Counted from the stretch's first letter, positions 26,335 to 35,158 are shown. The stretch is DNA of 64,000 nucleotides from ANME-2 cluster archaeon (GCA_019429385.1 JAHYIS010000001.1:95399-159398), one strand, 5' to 3'. The notes: generated by a model not told the origin, from the letters alone. Translations and numbers: made by a program.

Positions 26335-27120
26335 TTAACGTGAACGAAGATACTCAATGCTCTCCTGTGCTGCATCGAAAGTCCTGGATTCCAGTACGTA
26401 CCTGATATCACGTTTGGGAAGTTTCCCGGTCACAGCGGCCCAGTCAACCGAACCTTTGCCCAGAGGCAGGTGTTCATCCCTGCGTCCCTTGTTATCGTGA
26501 AGATGCACGTGCACAATGTTAGCCTGACATTTTTCAAGGAATGAGGTTACAGCCTTATTGGTGTTGGCATGCCCCACATCAAAGGTCAATCCCAGGTTAT
26601 CCCGGTCAACCGATTCTATCATACCCAGCATTTCCTCGGCATGCTTGCCGAAAATGAATTCCATGTTGACCATATTCTCAACCCCGACGGTCATGTCGAA
26701 CAGGGCCGCATGGTCACACAATTGCCTGAGTCCCTGGATGTTGCGCTGCCATGCAAGGTCAGGTAGCTGCATACCCAGCGGGGAAAGATGGCCCGGATGT
26801 ACCACGGCCAGTTTAGAACAGGGAGCCATAAGCTGTATCCATTGCATCATCTGGCGGAGGGTTTCATTCCAGATAGGTTCATTGAGACTGGCAAGGTTCA
26901 GGTCAGAGAAAGGGAGATGAACGCTCAGGTCCAGACCAGTGGTCTCAAGGACCGATGCTATTTCGTTGATGTTCAATTCACCGGGCCTCTGTCGCCCGTC
27001 ACACACCAGCTCCCAGCCAGTAAATCCCATGTCAATGAGCGTGCTGGCAAATTCAGACAGGTCACCCGCCGGTGGAGGGTACGAAAAACTAAGATGCCCG
27101 GGGTCAAGTCCAAAACTCAT
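26335..27120 (-). CDS. Sugar phosphate isomerase/epimerase-like TIM barrel protein
   Basis: A 261-residue xylose-isomerase-like TIM barrel. Recognisable elements are GWELVCDG, LSVHLPFSDLNLAS, VVHPGHLSP, VGVENMV, LTFDVGHANTN and VHVHLHDNKGRRDEHLPLGKG. The His, Glu and Asp residues in these blocks form the usual metal site of the AP-endonuclease-2/sugar isomerase superfamily. The substrate is unknown. It is in line with the PaaK and UMP kinase genes, with short gaps. Confidence 0.85.
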   Translation of the reverse strand: MSFGLDPGHLSFSYPPPAGDLSEFASTLIDMGFTGWELVCDGRQRPGELNINEIASVLETTGLDLSVHLPFSDLNLASLNEPIWNETLRQMMQWIQLMAPCSKLAVVHPGHLSPLGMQLPDLAWQRNIQGLRQLCDHAALFDMTVGVENMVNMEFIFGKHAEEMLGMIESVDRDNLGLTFDVGHANTNKAVTSFLEKCQANIVHVHLHDNKGRRDEHLPLGKGSVDWAAVTGKLPKRDIRYVLESRTFDAAQESIEYLRSR

Positions 27121-27153
27121 ATTATCACGTGAGGGTAAAATGGATATCTCGAA

Positions 27154-27828
27154 TCAACGGGATACCAGCGTCCCGCTGTGCCGCCCTGCAGCAGCTTCAA
27201 TAATATTATGGGGCTCCCTTCCGTCAATAACAATGGTCCTGATACCACAGCGCTGGATTATCTTGGCGGCCAGGGGGTCAAGAGGCGAATTGGAACCTGC
27301 GACCATATCAATCTTCATCACCACATCCACAAGCTGGGCAGGTGTCATGGTATCGAATTTTCGTGCATCTTTATCGGTATTCGGGTCTGCTGAATATACC
27401 CCGTCCACTGATGTGGCATTGATGAGCAGGTCAGCACCCACGTACTCAGCCAGAACGGCTGAGACCGCATCAGTGGTCTGGCCAGGTATCAACCCTCCCA
27501 TCACCACGATATGTCCGGCAAGGGCTGCCTTTGCAGCTTCAGGGTAACTGGTAGCAGGTTCGAGGTACGCGCGCTTGCCAAGGGCGGATATCAGGAGCCT
27601 GGCATTGACGCGGGTAATATCTATCCCGATAATGTCGCATTCCACGTGGTTGGCACCCAGCACCCTGGCAGTTTTTATATATTCCCTGGCAACCCTGCCG
27701 CCCCCGACGACCACATACACAGTATGGACCTTTGCAAGCTGTTCGATGCTCTTTGCATACTTCTGTATCCTCTCAGGGTCAAGGTCACTTGTCAACACAG
27801 ACCCCCCTATCGAAACTACGATTATCAT
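27154..27828 (-). CDS. pyrH: Uridylate kinase, archaeal type
   Basis: A 224-residue amino-acid-kinase-fold UMP kinase. It shows the N-terminal VSIGGSVL, VVGGGRVAREYI (39-50), DIIGIDITRVNA, and the C-terminal DGVYSADPNTDKDA and GSNSPLDPLAA. It makes UDP from UMP and ATP for pyrimidine nucleotide synthesis. Length and motifs fit the archaeal subfamily, which is shorter than bacterial PyrH. Confidence 0.94.
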   Translation of the reverse strand: MIIVVSIGGSVLTSDLDPERIQKYAKSIEQLAKVHTVYVVVGGGRVAREYIKTARVLGANHVECDIIGIDITRVNARLLISALGKRAYLEPATSYPEAAKAALAGHIVVMGGLIPGQTTDAVSAVLAEYVGADLLINATSVDGVYSADPNTDKDARKFDTMTPAQLVDVVMKIDMVAGSNSPLDPLAAKIIQRCGIRTIVIDGREPHNIIEAAAGRHSGTLVSR

Positions 27829-27855
27829 TGATATTACCTGTCCCTTTTTTCGCTG

Positions 27856-27881
27856 TACCTTACGTTACCTTACGTTACCTT
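27856..27881. repeat. 10-bp tandem repeat upstream of pyrH
   Basis: The unit tacgttacct occurs twice in tandem (27861-27880), with a partial copy before it (gtacct). It lies 28-53 nt upstream of the pyrH start, within the promoter zone, and may be an operator or a chance expansion. Confidence 0.45.
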
Positions 27882-27897
27882 AAACCTGAATACTTTT

Positions 27898-28722
27898 TCA
27901 ATATAATTTACTTTTTACCTTCTCGTAAAAACCGTCATTATTGATACGTACGAAACGCGCCGGGTTGGCTGCTTTTTCAATCGTTATGACATCGTTTGAG
28001 GAAATGCCCTGTGAATACTGTCCATCCACTACCACCACTGCTTCTTTATGCGGCAAAAGCAGTTCCACTTTAATCCTGCTCCGGCCCGGTATGGCCCAAG
28101 GACGTGAAGACAGTTTGAATGGAGCAAGAGGTACCACCACGGTGGCATCCACCCTTGGGTCTACAATAGGACCCCCGGCGCTCATGGCGTAGGCAGTCGA
28201 ACCGGTGGGCGTGGCAATGACCAACCCGTCAGCCCTCAGTTCTTCCAGTTTACGCTCATCTACCCAGACCTTATAGGCAAGTATCTTTGCAGGATGGGCG
28301 GTAATGATGACAACTTCATTGGTGGCAGGCGGAAGTTTGACATCATTTATCCACACTTCCAGGCGGAACCTTTCATCAACCTGGAATCCGGGAAGGATGG
28401 AATCAATGGTCTGCAATGCTTCTTCTGCGTCCACATCCACAAGAAAACCCACCGTGCCCATATTTACACCAATAACCGGTAGCGGGTCATCCATGTGCTG
28501 TATGGCCCTGAGTACCGTACCGTCCCCACCCACTGCAATAATTAACTCCACGCCCTCCTGGCGCATCTGGCCTACCGGCATACCTTCGAGACCCAGTTCA
28601 ACGGCAGTACCAGGGTCCACAAAAACGTCAACCTTCTTGCGAAGATGTTCAATGATCTCGCCTGCAATACCCACAGCACTAGGCCTGTCACAACGGGAGA
28701 CCACTCCAACCTTTTGTATCAT
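27898..28722 (-). CDS. nadK: NAD kinase
   Basis: A 274-residue ATP-NAD kinase with the signature GGDGT (65-69), NMGTVGFL, the substrate loop TPTGSTAYAMSAGGPIV and a C-terminal VVVDGQ. It makes NADP from NAD. The ATG at 28722 has GGGGA upstream and is preferred to TTG at 28737. The next gene upstream in the transcript encodes an IMPase/FBPase-family phosphatase. In Methanocaldococcus the two activities are fused in one protein, so the pair probably balances NAD and NADP. Confidence 0.94.
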   Translation of the reverse strand: MIQKVGVVSRCDRPSAVGIAGEIIEHLRKKVDVFVDPGTAVELGLEGMPVGQMRQEGVELIIAVGGDGTVLRAIQHMDDPLPVIGVNMGTVGFLVDVDAEEALQTIDSILPGFQVDERFRLEVWINDVKLPPATNEVVIITAHPAKILAYKVWVDERKLEELRADGLVIATPTGSTAYAMSAGGPIVDPRVDATVVVPLAPFKLSSRPWAIPGRSRIKVELLLPHKEAVVVVDGQYSQGISSNDVITIEKAANPARFVRINNDGFYEKVKSKLY

Positions 28723-28783
28723 TGAATTCCCCTTCAATTCCTTCCTTTTTAAGATAATAAAAGTAATATAATCTGGTACAGTA

Positions 28784-29575
28784 TTATAACCCTATTGTTT
28801 TTTCAAGAGCGGTATGGACAATGCCATTTGATGCCACAATGTTTACCCTGTCGGTGACATTGAGTTCACCGATTGGCAGATTTCCCTGCCCGTCGGTCAC
28901 CCTGCCACCCGCCTCTTTAACTATCAGCAAACCGGCCGCAACGTCCATGATGCGCAGCCTGTCACGGGTATCGACAAAAGCATCAAAACCGCCTGACGCC
29001 ACGTAACACAGTTCCAGTGCCGCACTGCCCAGGGTACGGATACGCCGCACCTGCCGGCCCAGGCGTTTCAACACATCCCAGCCGTCATTGTAAGCATAGG
29101 CAGCCACTGTGAGGTCCTCTAGTCTATTGACCGATGATGTATGTATCTCCTGGCCATTGCACAACGCACCTTCTCCCAGGGATGCAGTAAAATCCGTGTC
29201 ATTGGCAAGGTTATATACTTTGGCGTATCTGATGTCTGAAAGGTCATTATTTCCAATGGCTATGGAAACTGAGTAAAAGGGAATATTGTGGGTTGCATTG
29301 AAAGTGCCGTCAAGCGGGTCCAACACCACAGTAAATTCCGGCCGGTCTCCATAGGTGAAAATACCTTTCTCTTCTGATACCACCTTCATATCAATACCAG
29401 ATGATGCCAGTATCTCAAGTGCGGCATCCTCGGCGACGATGTCTATAAACCTGGAAGGAGTGCCGTCTGCACCCATGCCCACAACGCGGTCTCCTTTTTG
29501 AGTACCCACCAGTTCCTTTGTTGCCCGGGCCACAGCATCTGCCACATCATCACACAAAACGGCAATCTCGGTCAA
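28784..29575 (-). CDS. Inositol monophosphatase/fructose-1,6-bisphosphatase family enzyme
   Basis: A 263-residue archaeal IMPase-fold phosphatase. Metal-binding motifs are EE near 68-69, DPLDGT (86-91) and RIMDVAAG near 220. Archaeal members hydrolyse inositol-1-phosphate and fructose-1,6-bisphosphate, and relatives fused to NAD kinase act on NADP. The start is TTG at 29575, two nt after the stop of the SelB-like gene, with a G-rich upstream site. Cotranscription with nadK supports a link to NADP metabolism. Confidence 0.9.
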   Translation of the reverse strand: MTEIAVLCDDVADAVARATKELVGTQKGDRVVGMGADGTPSRFIDIVAEDAALEILASSGIDMKVVSEEKGIFTYGDRPEFTVVLDPLDGTFNATHNIPFYSVSIAIGNNDLSDIRYAKVYNLANDTDFTASLGEGALCNGQEIHTSSVNRLEDLTVAAYAYNDGWDVLKRLGRQVRRIRTLGSAALELCYVASGGFDAFVDTRDRLRIMDVAAGLLIVKEAGGRVTDGQGNLPIGELNVTDRVNIVASNGIVHTALEKTIGL

Positions 29576-29577
29576 GC

Positions 29578-30633
29578 TCAGGCCCCCGGTTCCCGGGGGA
29601 GCGTCCCCACAGCAATGAATCGCTGTCGGGGTTTGTTCAGGTCCGCTATAATGAATGTATCTCCCGCGCTATAGGCCAGTTCTTCATCAATGCTCAGGTG
29701 AACCCTGCACTGGCTACCTGCCTTGACTTCAGGTACACGTTGTCCGCCCACGGTGATACCTGATATTTTGACCGGGCTGGACTGGAGAGAAACGTACACG
29801 TGCAACGTAGTTCCCACGGACATTCCGGGACTGAATCGCGACACATTGCACTCAAGTTCAATATCATCAGAGCAGATCTCTTTAATTGAGATGATATGGC
29901 CCCTGTTCACTTCCTTTGCCTGGACGCCTTTGAGGGCCAGGCCGACACGCGAACCGGGTGGGGCAGATGTTGAATCGATATCATGCATCTGGATATTGCG
30001 GATCTCTACCTCGCGCTTTATAGGATGGATGGTGAGTTTATCTTGCTTGTGAATGGTGCCCCTGGTCACCCGTCCCAGTACTACCGAACCAATGCCTTTT
30101 ACGTTAAAGGAATGGTCCACTATCACCCTGGGGGGCTGGTCTGCGGTCTTGAGATGCTGTACTGCAACGTGTGCATCGAGTTTGTTAATGGCTTCCTTTA
30201 ACTCTTCCATTCCCTCAAAAGTGCTGGTGGAAACCGCCATGATATCCCAGTCCCGGGCAGTTGTATCTTTTAGCATTGCCCTGAACTTTTTTGCGTTCTC
30301 CTGCAGTTCATAGGAGTTTGACCTGTCAGCCATGGTCTGTACAACGATGCCCTGCCTGATACCAAGCAGGTCAATGGCTATCACGCACTCCCCGGTCGCT
30401 GCATCCATTCCCTTGGGCGGGATACACAGCAATACCATGTCAACCATGCCCAGTGCTGTCATCAAGGGTTTCGGGGATGCCGGATATCCAGATGGGTCTA
30501 TGATAGTCAGTATCTGCTCGCCTTTGGCAAAGTCATACAGGGTAATGTCACTCTCATTTCCCTTTTTGCCAAGCTTGGCAGCCAACGAGCTCCTGCCCGA
30601 ACCTTCTCCTCCGATAATTGCTATTGATACCAT
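29578..30633 (-). CDS. Archaeal SelB-like EF-Tu paralogue with degenerate GTPase motifs
   Basis: The 351-residue protein has the EF-Tu/SelB layout: a G domain (1-175), domain II (VDHSFNVKGIGSVVLGRVTRG) and domain III, ending without the SelB mRNA-binding extension. The G motifs are eroded: G1 is GGEGSGRSS, DxxGH reads DPSGYP and NKxD reads QTMADR. This matches the archaeal SelB-like (aSelBL) family, whose function is unknown and whose GTP binding is doubtful. It is first in a transcript with the IMPase and nadK genes. Canonical selenocysteine machinery is not seen nearby. Confidence 0.8.
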   Translation of the reverse strand: MVSIAIIGGEGSGRSSLAAKLGKKGNESDITLYDFAKGEQILTIIDPSGYPASPKPLMTALGMVDMVLLCIPPKGMDAATGECVIAIDLLGIRQGIVVQTMADRSNSYELQENAKKFRAMLKDTTARDWDIMAVSTSTFEGMEELKEAINKLDAHVAVQHLKTADQPPRVIVDHSFNVKGIGSVVLGRVTRGTIHKQDKLTIHPIKREVEIRNIQMHDIDSTSAPPGSRVGLALKGVQAKEVNRGHIISIKEICSDDIELECNVSRFSPGMSVGTTLHVYVSLQSSPVKISGITVGGQRVPEVKAGSQCRVHLSIDEELAYSAGDTFIIADLNKPRQRFIAVGTLPREPGA

Positions 30634-30914
30634 AATTCATTCAACACAAGTGTTTTTTACCCGATAATGATATCCCGGGTACTATAAGTAGTAAATGCTC
30701 TAAAAGGTAATGAATATTTTCACATAAAAACTCGTCGGCTTCATTTTTCACGTGCTGTGACCTTCATAAAGGAATGCAAAAACCTGGTGTTCTAATAAAA
30801 ACTATTTTCATTCAATCCTTCATATTTGAGGAAACGTATTCAACAGACCGCATATTCTTTCCGATGGAAAGACTGTCCTGATAAAATCCCTATCTTGACA
30901 ATGGATTATTTATA

Positions 30915-30989
30915 TGGGCCTGACCGGATTTGAACCGGTGGCCGCCCGGTTATGAGCCGGGCGCTCTAACCTGACTAAGCTACAGGCCC
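30915..30989 (-). tRNA. tRNA with CAU anticodon (elongator Met or Ile2)
   Basis: A full cloverleaf on the minus strand: acceptor GGGCCTG/CAGGCCC, D arm, anticodon stem CCCGG/CCGGG around CTCATAA, and a T arm with GGTTCAAATCC. The anticodon is CAT. It lacks the three consecutive G-C pairs of initiator tRNA, so it is elongator Met or the CAU-reading Ile tRNA. The GGGCC..GTAGC start resembles archaeal Ile2, but this is not decisive. Confidence 0.93.
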
Positions 30990-31004
30990 CCGATAAGGAT
31001 GAGA

Positions 31005-31077
31005 CGCCGCCAACAGGGCTCGAACCTGTGACATCATGGTTAACAGCCATGCACTCTACCAACTGAGTTATGGCGGC
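31005..31077 (-). tRNA. tRNA-Asn (GTT)
   Basis: The minus-strand cloverleaf has acceptor GCCGCCA/TGGCGGC, a D arm, anticodon stem CATGG/CCATG around CTGTTAA (anticodon GTT, asparagine) and a T arm with GGTTCGAGCC. It is 15 nt upstream of the CAU tRNA on the same strand and is probably cotranscribed. Confidence 0.96.
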
Positions 31078-31206
31078 ATCATGTTTGCTTTTTTATGCGA
31101 GTCGTTCTTAAGGACATGCTTTGATTTAAAGGTTTTGTTTATTTATATATGCATTATCCCTAAGGTTTTGGCAAATGTTTAAATAAAAAAGTGAGGATAT
31201 AATGGT

Positions 31207-31216
31207 TTTATAAATA
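31207..31216 (+). promoter_or_regulatory. Probable TATA box of the repeat-protein gene
   Basis: The sequence ttataaatag lies about 60 nt before the ATG at 31274, in an AT-rich gap downstream of the tRNA genes. The distance allows a leader of about 35 nt, which contains the GGTGA ribosome site. Confidence 0.45.
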
Positions 31217-31273
31217 GTAGGTCCATATTAGTATTATTTAATAATTCTCTTTCAATACATTGGTGAAAAAATA

Positions 31274-31852
31274 ATGACGGGTGGCACTACATTGGAACTA
31301 TTCTGTCCAAGATGGAACAAACCAGTTGCTGAAGCCATCTGTAACATTTGCAAGGACCAATGTGATAACTCTGTTGCCAACCCTGACAATTTTATTGCCA
31401 AAAAACTGATCTTAGACCTGGAAAAAGTAAAAGGAAACCGTCTCAAGATCCATCTGCTAAAAAAGCCCATCGTTGAATTAAGCAAAGAAAAAACGGCATC
31501 AGAATCTTTACCTGAGCATACACCAGAACCTGTGGCAGAACACGCACAGGAATCTATGCCGGTACATGCATCAAAACCTGGGCCAGAACACGCACAGGAA
31601 TCTATGCCGGTACATGCATCAAAACCTGTGCCAGAACATGCACAGGAATCTATGCCGGTACAGGTACCGGAACATGGACCGGAAACCGATCAGGATGATG
31701 ATGATTTTGAAGCGGAATTGAATAATATGGACTTCTTAAAAACAGAGATAGAAGAAACATTCAAAGAGAGGGCTGACATGATCATCGAGTCTCTCGGTCT
31801 TGCTCATATGAGGCAAAAAGATAAAGCTGAGAAAGAAGATGAAAAGACCTGA
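31274..31852 (+). CDS. Cys-motif protein with 16-residue repeats
   Basis: 192 residues. The N terminus has a possible zinc knot (CPRWNKPVAEAICNICKDQC, Cys at about 11, 23, 26 and 30), followed by a basic helix. A repeat section (about 88-135) has a 16-residue unit EHAQESMPVHASKPGP in two and a half copies. The C-terminal helix is acidic and charged (TEIEETFKERADMIIESL). The start has GGTGA upstream. No homologue is recognised. A regulatory or scaffold protein is possible. Confidence 0.75.
   Translation: MTGGTTLELFCPRWNKPVAEAICNICKDQCDNSVANPDNFIAKKLILDLEKVKGNRLKIHLLKKPIVELSKEKTASESLPEHTPEPVAEHAQESMPVHASKPGPEHAQESMPVHASKPVPEHAQESMPVQVPEHGPETDQDDDDFEAELNNMDFLKTEIEETFKERADMIIESLGLAHMRQKDKAEKEDEKT
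31538..31664 (+). repeat. 48-bp tandem repeat inside coding sequence
   Basis: Two full copies (31538-31585, 31586-31633) and a partial third (31634 to about 31664) of a 48-bp unit encode EHAQESMPVHASKPGP. The copies are nearly identical in DNA, so the expansion is recent and the copy number may vary between strains. Confidence 0.9.
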
Positions 31853-31906
31853 ACGTATTCCAAGGTCCATTTAATGTCTTATTTATCCCTTCGTTCCTTA
31901 TCGGGC

Positions 31907-32452
31907 CTATTCTTTCCTTTGCTTTTTGAGTATTACTGCAGACAATATCATAATAGCCATGACAAGTGGTGCGCTAAGGCCTGGTATGATGGCGCCATCA
32001 CCAAAACTCACATCCCTGGTACTGAGGGGAGATGGAGTATCTGTAGACACGGCCGTATTGGTTGCAGTTGCCGTTGGTTTTGTTGTAACCGTGCTGGAAG
32101 GTTCTCCGTATCGTAGATAGATATCAATAAAATGACACACGCTGCCTGACGTGCCCCTGAATACTGAACCCAATTTCAGGGAAACGATCAGGGAACTTGT
32201 TGAGTCATAGTATTCAAATTTCTTTCCAGCCTGAAGCAGGTTTTCGTTTAGCATTTCCCCATCTTTCCAGATAGAAACAAAAGCCTGTTCTTCAACATAG
32301 TCCACCCCTTCCACCATGATGTAATAACCATTCCCTATGTCCCAGGAACTTCCATCCCTGACATCTTTTTTCTCCAGATTCTGGGATGCAAATACAGGGG
32401 CAGTAAGATACATAAGCATAAGTAAAATTACAAAATGTTTTTTGTGGTCCAT
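31907..32452 (-). CDS. S-layer-domain exported protein with C-terminal anchor
   Basis: 181 residues: a signal peptide (FVILLMLMYLTAPVFA), one S-layer duplication-type domain (about 30-115, with WDIGNGYYIMVEGVDYVEEQ and NLLQAGKKFEYYD), a Thr/Ser/Pro stalk, and a C-terminal helix (LSAPLVMAIMILSAVILKKQRKE). The domain is the type found in Methanosarcinales S-layer proteins, where two copies make the lattice. A single copy suggests an accessory or minor surface protein. Confidence 0.75.
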   Translation of the reverse strand: MDHKKHFVILLMLMYLTAPVFASQNLEKKDVRDGSSWDIGNGYYIMVEGVDYVEEQAFVSIWKDGEMLNENLLQAGKKFEYYDSTSSLIVSLKLGSVFRGTSGSVCHFIDIYLRYGEPSSTVTTKPTATATNTAVSTDTPSPLSTRDVSFGDGAIIPGLSAPLVMAIMILSAVILKKQRKE

Positions 32453-32591
32453 TGTTTTTCACCTTTAAGCGTTTTTGACAGTAACAGTAATAGTTATTAT
32501 TTGATTCATCATATATAAAATATGACTTAATAAAATGATCTGGCAGCAAGCAAACCGGAAACAATCAGGACAATGTTCTGTTCTTCACATC

Positions 32592-32795
32592 TCAAAGTCT
32601 ACGAAAAGACTGTACGATATTCGTTATATGAAAACTGCTACTCTTGCCCCATACACCACTGCTGTAATGTTCGCAATAGACGTATTCTTCCATTCGCTCA
32701 CATCTACCCGAGTATTTTTCAGGGAGTTTTCTGTTCCCAACAATTAATGCACAGCAACCTGTTTGCATACGCGGACATCTGGCAGGTAGTATCAA
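32592..32795 (-). CDS. Small Cys-rich protein, hypothetical
   Basis: A possible 67-residue protein starting at TTG (32795) with a good ribosome site, GAGG 7 nt upstream. It has five cysteines (CPRMQTGCC and later single ones in GRCERMEEYVYCEHY), suggesting a metal-binding or disulfide-bonded fold. The gene lies alone in an AT-rich gap. No family is recognised; support rests on the ribosome site and Cys spacing. Confidence 0.45.
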   Translation of the reverse strand: MILPARCPRMQTGCCALIVGNRKLPEKYSGRCERMEEYVYCEHYSSGVWGKSSSFHITNIVQSFRRL

Positions 32796-32942
32796 ACGAT
32801 TTCCTCTTCTATTTGACCATTATTAAAGTAATTAAGTTAACTAAATTAGTAATAGTGTTTCAAGATAAATAATTAACGCTCGATACCTGAAACATCGGCC
32901 TGTGTAAGACCAAATGTCCCCAGAAGGGCTACGGTGCCTTGA

Positions 32943-34142
32943 TTAAATGCTACGCAACTGTTCTATCGGGTGTATCCGGACTAACCGCCACATAGCTATG
33001 ATAGTGGATAACAGACCCAGTGTTATTGCCATTACAAATCCTCCCGCCAGGAACATTTCATCCAGTACCAGCACATTTTTAAAACCCATCATGGATTCAA
33101 TCCCGTGGTTCAGTCCTATCGTGAAAGGTATGCTCAAAACACATCCGGCGATCCCTCCCAGAAGGCTGATTATCAATCCTTCCAGTCCTATACTTTTTAC
33201 CATTGACCACCTGGACAGGCCAATAACCTGCATGATACCTATCTCTTTGCGTTTCTCGTTTATGGATAGCAGCGTGGTGTTCACGACAAGGGCGCCCCCC
33301 ATGACCAGTGCCAACACCACCATTGAGGCAGCACTGTAAAGCATTATGCTGTTCTCTTTTATTACCTTCTCGAGAAACTCCATGTTTGTGCTCACCACAT
33401 AGTTCGGATAGGCCACTTCAAGGTCGGCTTTGACCGCATGAACGTCTTCAGGGTCTTTCAGTCTGACCATTATCATGGAAGCGCTGTCATAATAGTGGTT
33501 GCCGGTAATATCCTGGAATTCTGAAAAAGGGAATATGATCATGGGATTGACGCTGAATCCTGCCAGTGAGTTGGTGACTCCCACAACCTTGAATACCTGC
33601 CCTTTTGCATCTCCAACAGATTTACCCACGTGTATGGTATCACCCACATTAACATTCAACAAAGCAGATGCGCGGCTGTCCACCAAAACTTCCCGTGTCC
33701 ATGCTCCGTTATACGCCCCGCCATTATAGTGGGAACTGGTGTTCAGGGGGGAACCTTCGGAAATAACAACCATGGGCCCGCTCGTTTCCACTCCCAGTCC
33801 GAATACCGCCCTGGGATTTACATCATCCCTGTAGGCATAGATCATTTCAGTGAGCATGGGGATGGTGTGGGTGATCCGGGGGTCTTTCACGGCATCATAT
33901 GAAAGCTGGTGGGCATTGTTTATTTTTGCCGCACCAACGCTTGCATAGCTGGCGCGCAGGTCAACAGGTTGGCCTGTTATCCAGAGATGCATCAAACTCT
34001 CCTTGAAAGCACTTTCACCCGTGGTCACAAGACCACTACCCAGGGATGCCAGCAGTATCACGGACAATACTGCTATTGTTACCGCAGCGATGTTAAGTGA
34101 TGTCCGGACCCTGTTTTTCATTATGTTCTTGAGCGCAAGCAT
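32943..34142 (-). CDS. FtsX/MacB-type ABC transporter permease
   Basis: A 399-residue permease with the FtsX layout: an N-terminal membrane helix (TSLNIAAVTIAVLSVILLASLGSG), a large extracytoplasmic domain (about 40-270), then three C-terminal helices, including INEKRKEIGIMQVIGLSRW before the second. Such permeases pair with a LolD/MacB-type ATPase for lipoprotein, peptide or signal handling. No ATPase gene adjoins it here, so a partner must be encoded elsewhere or lost. Confidence 0.87.
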   Translation of the reverse strand: MLALKNIMKNRVRTSLNIAAVTIAVLSVILLASLGSGLVTTGESAFKESLMHLWITGQPVDLRASYASVGAAKINNAHQLSYDAVKDPRITHTIPMLTEMIYAYRDDVNPRAVFGLGVETSGPMVVISEGSPLNTSSHYNGGAYNGAWTREVLVDSRASALLNVNVGDTIHVGKSVGDAKGQVFKVVGVTNSLAGFSVNPMIIFPFSEFQDITGNHYYDSASMIMVRLKDPEDVHAVKADLEVAYPNYVVSTNMEFLEKVIKENSIMLYSAASMVVLALVMGGALVVNTTLLSINEKRKEIGIMQVIGLSRWSMVKSIGLEGLIISLLGGIAGCVLSIPFTIGLNHGIESMMGFKNVLVLDEMFLAGGFVMAITLGLLSTIIAMWRLVRIHPIEQLRSI

Positions 34143-34252
34143 GATACCTCATGATAGTACGTGCCGTAGATATAATAATGTTAATGCAAATATATTGCAG
34201 ACACAGTTTGTTGGCAGCAGGTAGAAGCTGTCACGGTCACAGAGGAAGAGAG

Positions 34253-35158
34253 ATGGATGCTCATTTTCAGACAATAGTCCGGGCAACAGGGAACCATGAT
34301 GAACCCGCATTATGTGAGATGATCGTACAAAGCCTGTCCGTGAGTGTGAGCAAGAGTTTACGACCACATTGCGCCGTGCTGTTCTCGGGCGGGGTGGACA
34401 GTTCACTCATCGCTGTGCTGGCCGCACGCCAGATACCTGACATCATGCTTATCACGGTTGGTTTTTCGGATTCTAATGATATTGGATGGGCGCCTGTGGC
34501 CGCACAATTGCTGGGACTTGGGAACAATCACCATTCAAAAATCATTACCCCCGGGGATGTCCAATCGACGATTCCCCGCGTTATGAAGGTACTGGGAACC
34601 GCCGACCCCATGACCATCTCACTTGCAGTACCCCTTTTTATTGCCTGCGTTGAGGCAAAAAGCATGAATATCGGCCTGCTGTTAGCCGGACAGGGAGCCG
34701 ATGAACTGTTCGGCGGCTATCACCGGTATCAGGACATTGCACACGAGGGGATGTCTGCCCTGGATGAAGCAATCGCCGCAGATGTAGCCGGATTATCCCG
34801 GCGGGACATCCTGCGCGATAGTACCATTACAAAGGCTGCAAACGTGGAGCTTGCGGTCCCGTTCCTTGAACCCGGGATGGTCCAACTGGGCCTGTTCATT
34901 CCTGCCATGTTGAAGGTCAGGGAGTCCGGGGGAGAACGGGTTGGCAAGTACATCCTCCGCAGGGCTGCTGAACAGGTTATGCCGGGTGAGATCGCATGGC
35001 GGGACAAGAAAGCCATGCAGTATGGCAGCGGCGTGTGGGCGGCTATGGGCAAACTTGCCAGGCAGGCAGGGTACAGGAAACAAGATAAAGGCTATATAAG
35101 AAAATATCTTTATTCGGTTGCAGAGGAAAACAGGATTACGCTGGATGTAACATCATGA
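34253..35158 (+). CDS. Asparagine synthetase-like protein lacking the glutaminase domain
   Basis: A 301-residue protein equal to the C-terminal synthetase half of AsnB. It has the ATP pyrophosphatase loop LFSGGVDSS (about 44-52) and AGQGADELFGGYHRY. The N-terminal class II glutaminase domain is absent. The ATG at 34253 follows GAGGAAGAG. Its stop overlaps the start of gatC (ATGA), so it heads the gatCAB operon. It could amidate or adenylate a carboxylate using ammonia from elsewhere. A link to asparagine or Asn-tRNA supply is inferred from position. Confidence 0.85.
   Translation: MDAHFQTIVRATGNHDEPALCEMIVQSLSVSVSKSLRPHCAVLFSGGVDSSLIAVLAARQIPDIMLITVGFSDSNDIGWAPVAAQLLGLGNNHHSKIITPGDVQSTIPRVMKVLGTADPMTISLAVPLFIACVEAKSMNIGLLLAGQGADELFGGYHRYQDIAHEGMSALDEAIAADVAGLSRRDILRDSTITKAANVELAVPFLEPGMVQLGLFIPAMLKVRESGGERVGKYILRRAAEQVMPGEIAWRDKKAMQYGSGVWAAMGKLARQAGYRKQDKGYIRKYLYSVAEENRITLDVTS

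Noticed and set aside
30915..30989. CAU tRNA as initiator tRNA
   Set aside because: The anticodon stem lacks the three consecutive G-C pairs typical of initiator tRNA.
32875..32942. Short minus-strand reading frame downstream of the FtsX-type permease (ALLGTFGLTQADVSG)
   Set aside because: It is only about 25 codons long, has no start or ribosome site and matches nothing recognised; it could be a chance frame or an old gene fragment.
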